Shown: positions 7,504 to 16,155 of the stretch, one piece after another
Layout: the number at the start of each line of letters is the position of its first letter
Position numbering within the stretch: the first letter of the stretch is position 1
Origin: Streptomyces sp. NBC_01451
GTDB lineage: Bacteria; Actinomycetota; Actinomycetes; Streptomycetales; Streptomycetaceae
Length of the DNA: 64,000 nt
Reading direction: 5' to 3'
NCBI RefSeq assembly: GCF_036227485.1
Contig: NZ_CP109479.1
Span: 9,982,001 to 10,046,000, forward strand
Position numbers and translations under genes: made by a program
Notes under the pieces: generated by a model
What the model saw: only the letters and a program-made list of their open reading frames with translations
Database searches by the model: none
Told to the model about the DNA's origin: nothing

Positions 7504-9831
7504 TCAGGCCCGGATGCGGAATCCCACGCTGAGCTGGTGCTCCCGTCGTGAGCTGGGGCCGACGCGGAGCATGAACTCGCCTGGTTCGACCACGCGACGG
7601 TTGTCGGCGGTGACGAGTGAGCAGTGTCCGGCAGGGACGCTGATGTCGACGGCGAGGGTTTCGCCGGGCGGGACTTCGGCCTGGGTGAACGCCTTCAGCT
7701 CCTGCTCGGCCCACGTGACGCTGGTGGTCAGGTCACTGACGTACGCCTGGACAGTCTCCAGGGCCGGACGGCTTCCGCTGTTGGTGAGCCGCACCGTGGC
7801 GTGGACGGTGCCGTCGGCGGAGACCTCGTCCTCGTGCACGGTGAGGCCGGAGTAGGTGACGGTGGTGTAGCTCAGGCCCTCGCCGAACGCGAACAGGGGG
7901 TCCTGGGTGAGGTCCGCGTAGCGGTGACCGTGCTGGCCCCGCACCTGGTTGTAGTAGACCGGCTGCTGCCCGACGTGGCGTGCGAAGGAGACCGGGAGCC
8001 GGCCGCTGGGTTCGGTGAGTCCGAGGAGGAGTTCGGCGACGGCACGGCCGCCGCGCATGCCCGGGTTGAACGCCTCGACGAGCGCTGCCGCGTTCAGTGC
8101 CGAGTCGGGGAGGGTGCTCGGCTTGGACTGGGCGAGTACGACGATCATGGGCGTGCCGGTGGCGGCGACCGCGTCCAGCAGCGCGATCTGGCCTCCCTGG
8201 AGGTCGAGGGTGGCTGTGGAGCGCACCTCGCCCGTCAGGGCCTTGGTGTCCCCCACGACCACGACGGCGTAGTCCGCGGCCTCGGCAGCGGCGGTGGCCT
8301 CCCGAAGCTGTGCCTCGTCGGCCGGGGCGGGGAGGAACACGGGCGGCTGCGGCTGGCCGTCGGGCCCGGCGACCCACTGGTCGGGGTCGAAGGCTGGGCT
8401 TTCGATGTCGGCTCCGCGGGCGTGCGTGATCGTCCAGTCGGCGGGGACGACGGCGCGCAGGCCGTCCAGCACCGTCTCCACCAACTCGCGTGGATGTCCG
8501 TCGGGCATCCACGGCACCTGGCCGGTGGCCCCCGCCCAGTCGCCGAGCATGGCCTCCGGGCTGTCGGAGTTGGGGCCGATGACCGCGATCGTGCGTGGCG
8601 TGCCCTGGCCCGTGGCGCGGCCGGTTCCGTCAGCGGTCAGCCCGCCTTCGAGGGGCAGGATCCCCTCGTTGCGCAGCAGTACGAGGGAACGTCGGGCGGT
8701 CTCGAGGTTGAGATCGGCGTGCTCGCGGCAGCCGATCACCTGCGCCTGCCGCTCGGGGTCGGGGGCGCGGGGGTCCTCGAAGAGCCCGAGTTCGAACTTC
8801 AGCCGCAGCACCCGCCGTACCGCGTCGTCGATCTGCTTCTCCTCGACCAGGCCGCGGGCGACCGCCTCCTGGGCGCCCTCGAAGAACGCGGGCGTGGCCA
8901 TGACCAGATCGTTTCCGGAGTTGACGGCGACCGCCGCCGCCTCGGCGTAGTCGGCGCAGGTCCGCTGGTCGTAGACCATCCGGCCGACGTTGTCCCAGTC
9001 GGTCACCAGCGTGCCGGTGAAGCCCCATTCGCCCTTGAGCACGTCGTTGATGAGCCACTCGTTGGCGGTGATGGGCACACCGTCGATCGACTGGTAGCCC
9101 AGCATGAAGCCGCGACAGCCGGCCCGGGCCGCCCGCTCGAACGGGGGCAGGAACCACGAGCGCAGCTTGCGCGGGCTGAGATCCGCCTCGCTGGCGTCGC
9201 GTCCGCCCAGGGTCTCGGAGTAGCCCGCGAAGTGCTTGGCGTAGGCCAGTACGGCGGTCGGGTCGCCGAGGCCCTCACCCTGGTAGCCGCGCACCATGGC
9301 TGCCCCCAACTCGCCTATCAGGTAAGGGTCCTCGCCGAACGTCTCGTTGATCCGGCCCCAGCGCAGGTCGCGGGTGATGCACAGCACCGGGGAGAAGGTC
9401 CCGTGGATCCCGGTCGTCGAGATCTCGGTCGCGGACGCACGGGCGACCCGGTGGATGAGAGAGGGATCCCAGGTGCAGGCCATGCCGAGCTGTGTGGGGA
9501 AGATGGTCGCGCCCGGCCAGAAGGAGTGGCCGTGGATGCAGTCGTCGGCGGTCAGCAGCGGAATACCGAGCCGTGTCCGCCGGGCCCGTTCCATGGCCTC
9601 CGGCATCCGCGCGGGTGTCACATGCAGGACCGACCCGGCCAGCTTGGCCGACACGATGTCGTCGAGGTCCCCGTGCTGGGCGTCGAGCATCAGCAACTGT
9701 CCGACCTTCTCCTGCAAGGTCATCAGGGACAGCAGGTCCTCGGTTCTCGTTTCCACGGACGCGTCCGGATCCAGGTACACGGCAGAGCGGACCGGGTGTC
9801 CCACTATGGTCTCCAAGTCATGAGTCGTCAC
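7504..9831 (-). CDS. GH3 beta-glucosidase
   Basis: A 775-residue GH3 enzyme with no signal peptide, so cytoplasmic. The N-terminal barrel carries LVTDWDN with the probable nucleophile Asp278 and the KHF segment (AYAKHFAGYSE). The second domain (about 390-600) has the expected VVVVGD segment. A fibronectin-III-like domain ends the protein (from about 650, VQAYVSD). GH3 enzymes release terminal beta-D-glucose, or xylose or N-acetylglucosamine in some members, from oligosaccharides. It sits between the permease gene and GH32, so it should process what the transporter brings in. The start is GTG with no strong ribosome site nearby. Confidence 0.88.
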   Translation of the reverse strand: MTTHDLETIVGHPVRSAVYLDPDASVETRTEDLLSLMTLQEKVGQLLMLDAQHGDLDDIVSAKLAGSVLHVTPARMPEAMERARRTRLGIPLLTADDCIHGHSFWPGATIFPTQLGMACTWDPSLIHRVARASATEISTTGIHGTFSPVLCITRDLRWGRINETFGEDPYLIGELGAAMVRGYQGEGLGDPTAVLAYAKHFAGYSETLGGRDASEADLSPRKLRSWFLPPFERAARAGCRGFMLGYQSIDGVPITANEWLINDVLKGEWGFTGTLVTDWDNVGRMVYDQRTCADYAEAAAVAVNSGNDLVMATPAFFEGAQEAVARGLVEEKQIDDAVRRVLRLKFELGLFEDPRAPDPERQAQVIGCREHADLNLETARRSLVLLRNEGILPLEGGLTADGTGRATGQGTPRTIAVIGPNSDSPEAMLGDWAGATGQVPWMPDGHPRELVETVLDGLRAVVPADWTITHARGADIESPAFDPDQWVAGPDGQPQPPVFLPAPADEAQLREATAAAEAADYAVVVVGDTKALTGEVRSTATLDLQGGQIALLDAVAATGTPMIVVLAQSKPSTLPDSALNAAALVEAFNPGMRGGRAVAELLLGLTEPSGRLPVSFARHVGQQPVYYNQVRGQHGHRYADLTQDPLFAFGEGLSYTTVTYSGLTVHEDEVSADGTVHATVRLTNSGSRPALETVQAYVSDLTTSVTWAEQELKAFTQAEVPPGETLAVDISVPAGHCSLVTADNRRVVEPGEFMLRVGPSSRREHQLSVGFRIRA

Positions 9832-9865
9832 AGGTCAGAGAGGTGACGGGGGCAGGCGAGGGAGG

Positions 9866-10753
9866 TCACTTCAGGCCGGTGGTGGCGATGCCGGCGACGA
9901 AGTGGCGCTGGAAGAGGAGGAAGACGACCATCACGGGGAGCAGGACGACGACAGCGCCGGCGAGGAGGACGCCGAAGCGGGTGAAGTCCTGTCCGCTGCT
10001 GGCCAGGGCGAGGCCGACGGGAAGGGTGTACTGGTCCTCGTTCTGGGCCACGACCAGGGGCCACAGGAAGTTGTTCCAGGAACCCAGGAAGGTGATGATC
10101 CCCAGCGTGGCCAGGGCCGGCCTGGTCAGAGGCAGGATGATCTTCCAGTAGATGGCCAGTTCACGGCAGCCGTCGACGCGGGCGGCGTCGATGAGTTCGT
10201 CGGGCAGGGTGGAGATGAACTGCCGCATCAGGAACACCCCGAACGGAGCGGCCAGGAACGGCAGGATCAGCCCGAGTAGGGAGCCGGTCAGCTTCATGTT
10301 GGCCACCAGGACGTACAGGGGTACGAAGGTGACCAGGCCCGGCACCATCAGGGTGCCGATGACCAGACTGAACACGGCACGTCGGCCGCGGAAGTCCAGC
10401 TTGGCCAGGGCGTAGCCGAGCATGGAGCAGAACAGCAGGTTGCCCGCCGTCACGGCCAGGGCCACGATCACCGAGTTGGCGAACATGGTGGTGAAGTCCA
10501 GGCTGCTGAACAGCTGCCGGTAGCTGGCCAGCGTGGGCGCGGTGGGGACCAGGACCGGCGGCACCTTGCGGATGTCCGCCTCGGGCTTGAAGGAGCCGGA
10601 GAGCATCCACAGAAACGGCGTGACCATCAGCAGCAGGCAGCCGAACAGCGGCAGATACAGCCAGGGATGGCCCCATTTCTGTCGGATACGGCGCCGTCGT
10701 AGAGTCCGGTCTGTGCCAGGCCCGGCCGTCCGGAGGGCGGAGAGAGTGCTCAT
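9866..10753 (-). CDS. Carbohydrate ABC transporter permease (MalG type)
   Basis: A 295-residue inner-membrane permease with six hydrophobic segments. Near residue 195-210 it has the EAA-loop pattern (DAARVDGCRELAIYWKIILP), typical of the CUT1 family MalG half. The N-terminus is basic and cytoplasmic. AAGGA precedes the ATG by ten bases. It begins 6 bp after the stop of the partner permease, and a 34-bp gap separates it from GH3. No ATPase is encoded in the cluster, so it probably uses a shared MsiK-type ATPase encoded elsewhere, as is common in Streptomyces (established knowledge, not visible here). Confidence 0.9.
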   Translation of the reverse strand: MSTLSALRTAGPGTDRTLRRRRIRQKWGHPWLYLPLFGCLLLMVTPFLWMLSGSFKPEADIRKVPPVLVPTAPTLASYRQLFSSLDFTTMFANSVIVALAVTAGNLLFCSMLGYALAKLDFRGRRAVFSLVIGTLMVPGLVTFVPLYVLVANMKLTGSLLGLILPFLAAPFGVFLMRQFISTLPDELIDAARVDGCRELAIYWKIILPLTRPALATLGIITFLGSWNNFLWPLVVAQNEDQYTLPVGLALASSGQDFTRFGVLLAGAVVVLLPVMVVFLLFQRHFVAGIATTGLK

Positions 10754-10759
10754 GGGGTA

Positions 10760-11746
10760 TCAGTCCTTGTCTCGCAGCACGCGGAACTGCAGCACGGTCA
10801 GCGCGATGATGAGGACGAAGACGACGTAACCGGCGGCCGACGCAACGTCGTAGTTGCCGTTGCCGAACTGGTTGTAGGCGTACATCGTGGCGGAGAGAGT
10901 GGAGTCCAGCGGTCCGCCGTCGGTCATCACGAAGGGCTCGTCGAAGAACTGCAGATAGCCGATACCGGTCGTGACCGCGGTCAGCAGCAGGGCCGGGCGC
11001 AGGAGCGGGAAGGTGACCCGCCAGAACCGCTGCCAGGCCCCTGCACCGTCGAGTTCGGCCGCCTCCATCAGGGACTGCGGCACGGACTGCAGACCCGCCA
11101 GCATGATGATCATCACGGTGCCGAGGTTGCGCCACACGGCCATGACGATCATGACGGGGAGAGCGAGCCGGGTGTCCGCCAGCCATGCCGGACCGTCGAT
11201 CCCGAACCATCCCAGAACCGTGTTCACCAGCCCCGCCTGCGGCTCCAGCAACGTCTTCCATACCACTGCGACCGCCACGACGCTGGTGATCACCGGGAGG
11301 TAGAAGCCGACCCGGAAGACGGCCCGGAAGCGGCCGATTCCGCTGTTGAGGGCGACCGCCGCGGCGAGTCCGGTGGCCAGCGTCAGCGGCAGACCGACCA
11401 GGACGAACACGGCTGTGTTGCGCAGAGCATGAACGAACTGCTCGTCCTCAAACAGCCGTACGTAGTTGTCGAAGCCGGTGAAGGACACGTTCAACGGGGT
11501 CCGCAGGTCGACGCTCTGTGTGTCGGTCAGGCTCATCAGCAGCGACCAGACGACCGGCAGCAGCATGAACGCCAGGAACAGGACGAGGAAGGGAGCCGCG
11601 AGGATCCACGCGGCCCGCGTCTGCCTGCCGCGCGCGGTGCTGCGGAGGGCGACTCTCCCACGGCCGGCGCCTCTCACGGGCCGTGCGGTGGTCGGTTCGT
11701 GGGTGTCGCCCCGCCCGGGGAGTGTTTTCGTGGACATGGATGTCAT
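10760..11746 (-). CDS. Carbohydrate ABC transporter permease (MalF type)
   Basis: A 328-residue permease with an N-terminal basic cytoplasmic tail and six membrane segments. The EAA loop (MEAAELDGAGAWQRFWRVTFP) near residue 230 is the contact site for the ATPase. Its MalF-like partner role follows from the adjacent MalG-type gene and upstream binding-protein gene. Either of two ATGs could start it (11746 or 11737, MSTKTLP); neither has a clear ribosome site. The 34-bp gap to the binding-protein gene indicates one transcript. Confidence 0.9.
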   Translation of the reverse strand: MTSMSTKTLPGRGDTHEPTTARPVRGAGRGRVALRSTARGRQTRAAWILAAPFLVLFLAFMLLPVVWSLLMSLTDTQSVDLRTPLNVSFTGFDNYVRLFEDEQFVHALRNTAVFVLVGLPLTLATGLAAAVALNSGIGRFRAVFRVGFYLPVITSVVAVAVVWKTLLEPQAGLVNTVLGWFGIDGPAWLADTRLALPVMIVMAVWRNLGTVMIIMLAGLQSVPQSLMEAAELDGAGAWQRFWRVTFPLLRPALLLTAVTTGIGYLQFFDEPFVMTDGGPLDSTLSATMYAYNQFGNGNYDVASAAGYVVFVLIIALTVLQFRVLRDKD

Positions 11747-11780
11747 CCGTCCGTACGAGGGGTGCTCACGTGGCGGCCGT

Positions 11781-13079
11781 TCAGCGGCCTGTGCCGATGC
11801 CGGTGGCCTTGGACTGCAGGTCCTTCTGCGCCTGGGCGACGGTGGCCTTGCCGAGGCTCAGCTTCTCCAGTTCGGAGTCGATGGCGTCGGCGACCTGCTG
11901 CCAGGTGGTGATGGCGGGCGGCGCCTTGCTGACCTTGAGCTGCTCGGCGAACGCCTGCATCGCCTCGTCGTCGCTCAGCTTCGCTTCGTCCCACGCTCCC
12001 GGTGTGGCGGGAAGGGAGCCCGTTGCCTTCGCGTAGGCGGCGAGGTTGGCGGGTTCGGTGAGGAACTTGGCGAACTTCCATGCCGCGTCGGAGTTCTTGG
12101 CGTCCTTGAACACCGCCAGGTCGCTGCCGCCGGCGAACCCGGCCGCCTGCGTGCCCTTCGGCAGCGGCATGGTCTTCCACTTGCTGTCCAGCTTCGGGGC
12201 GTCTTTGCGGAGGCTGCCGCTGACCCACGCGCCGTCCTTGTAGACGGCGATCTGTCCGTCCTGGAAAGCCTGCAGGCTGTCCGTCTTGTCCGTGGGCGCC
12301 AAGCCCTCTGTCGGGATGCTCGCGTAGTACTCCAGTGCCTTGGCGACCTCCGGCGAGTCGAAGGTGAACTTCTTGGTGCTCGGGTCGTAGATGTCGCCGC
12401 CCTGCTGCCAGACCAGCGGCAGCAGGAAGATCCAGGAGTTGAAGCCGATCGACAGCCCGCTGGCGTGGCGCAGCTTGGGGTTCTGCTTGCCCGCGGTGGC
12501 CTGGATGGCCTTCAGATCCTTCAGGTAACCGGCCCAGTCACTTGCCGGGGCGCCCTTGATACCGGCCTTCGCCGTGAGGTCGCTACGGTAGTAGACCGCC
12601 TGGGTGTCGGCGATGAACGGGACGCCGTAGGAGGTGTCCTTGTACTTCGTGGTGTCCCACTGACCCGGGTAGAAGTCCGACGACTTGATCGACGTCGGGG
12701 TGGCCTGGAAGCCGTTCATGCCGGCCATCTCGGCCATCCAGGTGGTGCCGATCACTGACATGTCGGGTGTGTTGCCGCCGGCGATGGCGGTGGTGAGCTT
12801 GTCGTGGGCGGAGGCCCAGGGCACCGGGGTGATCTGGACCTTCACGCCGGGGTTCTGCTGCTCGAACTTCTCGGCCAGACTCTGGAGGGACTTGTCGGGG
12901 TCGCCCATGGACCACATGATGACCTTGCCGGTTGCCTTGCCGCTGCCCAGCGTCGCGGGGGCGTCCGTGCCGGGCCCGGAGTCGGCGCTGCGGCCGCAGC
13001 CGGTCGCCACCAGGGCTGCCGTGACGGTGACGCACAGGACCTGGACTGTTCTGACGGTGTGACGAGTAGGGGTACGCAT
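11781..13079 (-). CDS. Extracellular sugar-binding lipoprotein of an ABC importer
   Basis: A 432-residue CUT1-type solute-binding protein. The signal peptide ends in ALVATGC, giving a lipid-modified Cys28. The mature part has the two-lobe binding-protein pattern (KVIMWSMGDPDKSLQSLAEK and later GGSDLAVFKDAKNSDAAW). I chose the ATG at 13079 over a longer frame reaching 13199 because AAGGAG lies seven bases upstream and the signal sequence starts properly there. It is the first gene of the transport and hydrolase group. The ligand is not predictable from sequence alone; the surrounding GH3, GH30 and GH32 enzymes suggest a gluco- or fructo-oligosaccharide. Confidence 0.9.
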   Translation of the reverse strand: MRTPTRHTVRTVQVLCVTVTAALVATGCGRSADSGPGTDAPATLGSGKATGKVIMWSMGDPDKSLQSLAEKFEQQNPGVKVQITPVPWASAHDKLTTAIAGGNTPDMSVIGTTWMAEMAGMNGFQATPTSIKSSDFYPGQWDTTKYKDTSYGVPFIADTQAVYYRSDLTAKAGIKGAPASDWAGYLKDLKAIQATAGKQNPKLRHASGLSIGFNSWIFLLPLVWQQGGDIYDPSTKKFTFDSPEVAKALEYYASIPTEGLAPTDKTDSLQAFQDGQIAVYKDGAWVSGSLRKDAPKLDSKWKTMPLPKGTQAAGFAGGSDLAVFKDAKNSDAAWKFAKFLTEPANLAAYAKATGSLPATPGAWDEAKLSDDEAMQAFAEQLKVSKAPPAITTWQQVADAIDSELEKLSLGKATVAQAQKDLQSKATGIGTGR

Positions 13080-13569
13080 ATTGCGGCTCCTTGCCATTGA
13101 GCGAGACAGGCGCGGGGGGCGGCGGAGAGGAAGTGGCAGCGGGCGGGCGTCCGGATGGGCCGGCTCGTTACGTGGAGACCGTCCGCGGTTGCCTGGCACC
13201 GGCGGTCAGCCGCGGGTCGCGGCCGGAGCGTCCGTCCCGCAGCGGTAGCGGCCGGGCGTGAGAGGCCAGACGTGCCGCTCGGTGTGCCGGGTCGGGGAGG
13301 TGCAGACGGAAAGGGCACCTCGGCGGTGACGCGTGAACATGGTTGCGCGTGCAGGGTGGTGAGGCCGGCCGAAGGACGAAGGGGCCGGTCGTGCCGGTAC
13401 GTGCACCGGCTTCAGGTCGAGCTGGACGGCCTACCGGCCTGCGCGAGATCCGGTGGGGTCGGTTTTGTGTCGGGATGGGGTCCGTCTCCGCCTGCGGGGC
13501 TGGACAGGAGCGGCGGAGACGGACGGTTCGATGGGACGCCGACGCCGTAAGCATCGTGATGACACGGCG
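13080..13569. other. 490-bp region upstream of the sugar operon, no gene
   Basis: No convincing coding frame. This stretch separates the binding-protein gene from the LacI gene transcribed in the same direction, so it should hold the operon promoter. An imperfectly spaced inverted repeat lies at 13393-13410 (gccggt and accggc around a 6-base centre) and may be an operator. I could not identify a promoter with confidence. Confidence 0.5.
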
Positions 13570-14577
13570 TCAGTTCGGGCTCGGCCGTAACGTCGAGCCC
13601 CGGACCACGAGACTGGTGGGAATGACGCACGACGGGGCCGCCTTCGGCACTCCGCGCACGTGATCCAGCAGCAGACGCGCCGCCGCCGCACCCATCTCCC
13701 GCATGGGCTGGCGGATGGTGGTCAGTGCCGGATAGGTGTACGAGGCCATCTCGACGTCGTCGAATCCCACCACGGCGACATCCTGCGGAACCCACAGACC
13801 GGCCTCGTGCAGTGCGGTGAGCACGCCGGCCGCCGAGGGGTCGTTGTGCGCGAAGACCGCGTCGAACTCCAGGCCGTCCGCGAGAGCGTCCGCGATCGCG
13901 CTCCGGCAGCGTTCGAACTGGAAGTCGCCGCCGATGATGCTGCGTTGGTCGATCTCGATCCCGGCTTCCGCATAGACATCGACGAAGCCGCCCAGCCGCT
14001 CCCGGGTGCAGCCGAACGCATCGGGGCCGGTCACGACCAGGGGGCGACGGCGCCCGATTTCCAGGAGGTGCCGCGCAGCCTGCGCACCCCCCTCCCGGTT
14101 GGTGGTGGCCACGTAGGGGAACCCCGGCCGCTGGAAGCGGTCGTCTATCAGCACGACCGGCAGCCCTGCTTCGTGGAGTTCCGTGATGTAGCCCATGGCG
14201 CCCTCGGGTTCAATCACCAGCAGGCCGTCGAACGACTTGGCGGCGACCTGCAGACCCAGGCGGCGCAGTGACTCCTCACCGTGGTTCCAGGTCAGCATGC
14301 GAAGTCCGAAGCCCTCGGTCTCCAGCGTCTCGACGACCGCCTGCACGATGCCGGCCCAGGCCCAGGCCAGGTCAGGGACCAGCATGCCGATTATCTGTGT
14401 CGTGCCGCGGGCGAGGCCGACCGCACCGGCGCTCGGCACATAGCCGAGCTCCGAGATCGCCTTGCGGACCTTCAGGACGGTGTTCTCGTTGATCTCGCCC
14501 TTGCTGTTCAGCACGCGTGAGACCGTCGTCTTGCTGACGCCGGCCCGGGCGGCCACGTCGGCGATGGTGACTCCCAT
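13570..14577 (-). CDS. LacI family transcriptional regulator, local to the sugar operon
   Basis: A 335-residue regulator. The N-terminal helix-turn-helix reads TIADVAARAGVSKTTVSRVL, followed by the hinge and a periplasmic-binding-protein-like sensor domain (FDGLLVIEPEG, VVGFDDVEMASY). The start at 14577 is fixed by GAGGAGGTGGC directly upstream. A longer open frame to 14706 would translate the operator palindromes and is rejected. It lies upstream of the binding-protein gene in the same orientation and probably represses the operon until a sugar is bound. The palindrome cluster before its own start suggests autoregulation. Confidence 0.9.
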   Translation of the reverse strand: MGVTIADVAARAGVSKTTVSRVLNSKGEINENTVLKVRKAISELGYVPSAGAVGLARGTTQIIGMLVPDLAWAWAGIVQAVVETLETEGFGLRMLTWNHGEESLRRLGLQVAAKSFDGLLVIEPEGAMGYITELHEAGLPVVLIDDRFQRPGFPYVATTNREGGAQAARHLLEIGRRRPLVVTGPDAFGCTRERLGGFVDVYAEAGIEIDQRSIIGGDFQFERCRSAIADALADGLEFDAVFAHNDPSAAGVLTALHEAGLWVPQDVAVVGFDDVEMASYTYPALTTIRQPMREMGAAAARLLLDHVRGVPKAAPSCVIPTSLVVRGSTLRPSPN

Positions 14578-14662
14578 GCCACCTCCTCTCCATGTAGCGG
14601 CGGGAATGTCCTCCCGCACCGAGGGCCGATCGTACAGAGACTCGCGGAACCGATACCGGGAG

Positions 14663-14695
14663 CGGTTCCGGAACCGGTTTCGGTACCGGTTCCGG
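14663..14695. promoter_or_regulatory. Cluster of overlapping GGTTCCGG/CCGGAACC palindromes, probable LacI operator
   Basis: A perfect 14-bp palindrome, cggttccggaaccg, occupies 14663-14676. It overlaps a larger inverted repeat at 14668-14695 with 10-bp arms (ccggaaccgg and ccggttccgg) around tttcggta. A related half-site (ggaaccgat) lies just left, near 14646. The cluster lies about 85-115 bp upstream of the LacI start and fits a multi-site autoregulatory operator. The link to this regulator is inference. Confidence 0.6.
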
Positions 14696-14811
14696 CAGTG
14701 AAGCACCGAGCGGCTCAGCCCGTCAACACATCGGAATCAATTCGTTTACAGAGAATTTCCGAGCCCCCGGACACCCCGCTAGTACCCGGGACGCCGTGCC
14801 GGAGACGGTCG

Positions 14812-15855
14812 TCAGCGGTCCTCCGCGGCGGGGATTTCGCCGGAGCCGCGGGCGAGGTAGCGGGTGGTCAGCACGCGGTGGCGGGCGGAGCCGCGCTCGC
14901 CGTCGAGACGGTCGAACAGCAGGTCGGCGGCTTCCCGGCCGATCGCGGCGGGATCCTGGGCGATCACCGAGATGCCGGGTTCGAGGAGAGCGGCCAACGG
15001 CAGGTCGTCGAAGCCGATCAGCGCCACCCGGTGCTGCAGGCGGAGTTCCTGCAGGGCCATGCGGGCCCCGACGGTCAGGAGATTCTGGCCGGAGATCAGC
15101 GCGGTGGGCGCATGAGCGAGGGTCAGGAGCTCTCGGGTCGCTACCTGGGCGGCCTCCGCACCGTGCAGGCCACGCCTCACAAGGGAGCGGTGCAGGACGC
15201 ATCCCGTCTCCGTCAGCCCCTCCGCGAACCCGGCGTAACGCTCCTCGGCCGTCCAGATGGTGCGGAGGTCTCCGAGGAAGGCGATGCGCCGGTGGCCTGC
15301 CGCGTGCAGCCTTTTCACCGCCGCCCGCAGGCCCGCGCGGTTGTCCACCGTCACGGCGTCCACCTGCGGCGCTGTGGTGGGGCGGTCCACGCAGACGACC
15401 GGTGTGCCGACGCGGCGGGCCGCGTCGAGGTCGGCGTCGGCCTGTCCGGTGGGTACCACGATCAGGCCGTCGACCCGGCGGCCGGTGAAGGTCTTGAGCA
15501 GGCCGCGTTCGCGGACCGGGTCCTCGTCGGTGGACCCGGCCAGGACCAGCACGCCGCGCTCGGTGGCGGCGTCCTCCACCGCGCGGTGCAGCGCGGCGGA
15601 GAAGGGGTTGGCCGCGTCCTCCAGGACCAGGCCGAGGGTGCTGGTGCGGCGGTCGGCCCGGCGCAGGCTGCTGGCCGTCAGATCGAGGCGGTAGCCGAGC
15701 GACTCGGCCGCGCGCGTCACTCGTTCCGCCAGGTCGGGAGTGACGGGCTTGCCGTTGACGACCCGGGAGACGGTGGCGAGCCCCACCCCGGCGGCGGTCG
15801 CGACGTCGCGCATGGTCGCCGCTCGTCGGCCTGTGCCGTTCTGCTCGCTGGGCAA
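14812..15855 (-). CDS. LacI family regulator divergent from the secreted GH32 gene
   Basis: A 347-residue LacI protein with helix-turn-helix TMRDVATAAGVGLATVSRVV and a sensor domain (LGLVLEDAANPFSAALHRAV, ALIGFDDLPLAALL). I favour the TTG at 15855 because GGGGGA lies four bases upstream; ATGs at 15897 and 15813 are alternatives. It is transcribed away from the large secreted GH32 gene, and the 300-bp region between them carries a perfect GAAACGTTTC palindrome, the usual core of actinobacterial LacI operators. It probably controls that enzyme and itself in response to a fructan product. Confidence 0.88.
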   Translation of the reverse strand: MPSEQNGTGRRAATMRDVATAAGVGLATVSRVVNGKPVTPDLAERVTRAAESLGYRLDLTASSLRRADRRTSTLGLVLEDAANPFSAALHRAVEDAATERGVLVLAGSTDEDPVRERGLLKTFTGRRVDGLIVVPTGQADADLDAARRVGTPVVCVDRPTTAPQVDAVTVDNRAGLRAAVKRLHAAGHRRIAFLGDLRTIWTAEERYAGFAEGLTETGCVLHRSLVRRGLHGAEAAQVATRELLTLAHAPTALISGQNLLTVGARMALQELRLQHRVALIGFDDLPLAALLEPGISVIAQDPAAIGREAADLLFDRLDGERGSARHRVLTTRYLARGSGEIPAAEDR

Positions 15856-15863
15856 CGTTTCCC
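15851..15863 (-). promoter_or_regulatory. Second, imperfect GAAACGTT site over the LacI ribosome site and start
   Basis: Read on the minus strand this is ggggaaacgttgcc. It matches eight of ten bases of the GAAACGTTTC palindrome at 15964-15973 and covers the ribosome site and TTG start of the LacI gene. It could be an autoregulatory half-operator. Confidence 0.4.
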
Positions 15864-16155
15864 CCTGTGGTCGATGGCGCGGTGAAGCCGTCCTCATCCT
15901 CGCATTCGGGAGTTTTCCTGCGCAGGGTCTGGACTTCGGCGACATGGTGCCCCTACGTTCGGCGAAACGTTTCCAGGGCTGACCGGAACCGCCGGCACCG
16001 TGCCGTCCCGGTCAGGCGGGCCCGCCCATGGCCTCGGACGGGACCACGGCGGAGCCGCTGCCTTTACCTGCACCCGGGATGCCTCAAGCGTCACTCGTCA
16101 CGCGCCAGAACCCCGTACGGCTGGACCGAAGCCCGCATGCCTGCAAGGAGCCGCC
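15856..16155. other. Divergent control region between LacI and secreted GH32
   Basis: This 300-bp stretch has no gene. It carries the perfect palindrome at 15964-15973 and the ribosome site AAGGAG (16145-16150) of the GH32 gene. I could not place -10/-35 elements with confidence. Confidence 0.5.
15964..15973. promoter_or_regulatory. GAAACGTTTC palindrome, probable LacI operator
   Basis: A perfect 10-bp palindrome with the central CpG typical of LacI-family operators. It sits in the divergent region between the 347-residue LacI gene and the secreted GH32 gene, 182 bp before the GH32 ATG. A related site overlaps the LacI start. Confidence 0.65.

Noticed and set aside
7624..9846. A 740-codon plus-strand frame opposite GH3
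   Set aside because: Shadow of the GH3 gene, no family features.
13080..13199. Longer start for the sugar-binding lipoprotein
   Set aside because: It would bury the signal peptide behind 40 arginine/proline-rich residues; AAGGAG supports 13079.
14578..14706. N-terminal extension of the first LacI protein (RNRYRNRFRNRSRYRFRE)
   Set aside because: It is simply the palindromic operator cluster read as codons; a strong ribosome site precedes the ATG at 14577.
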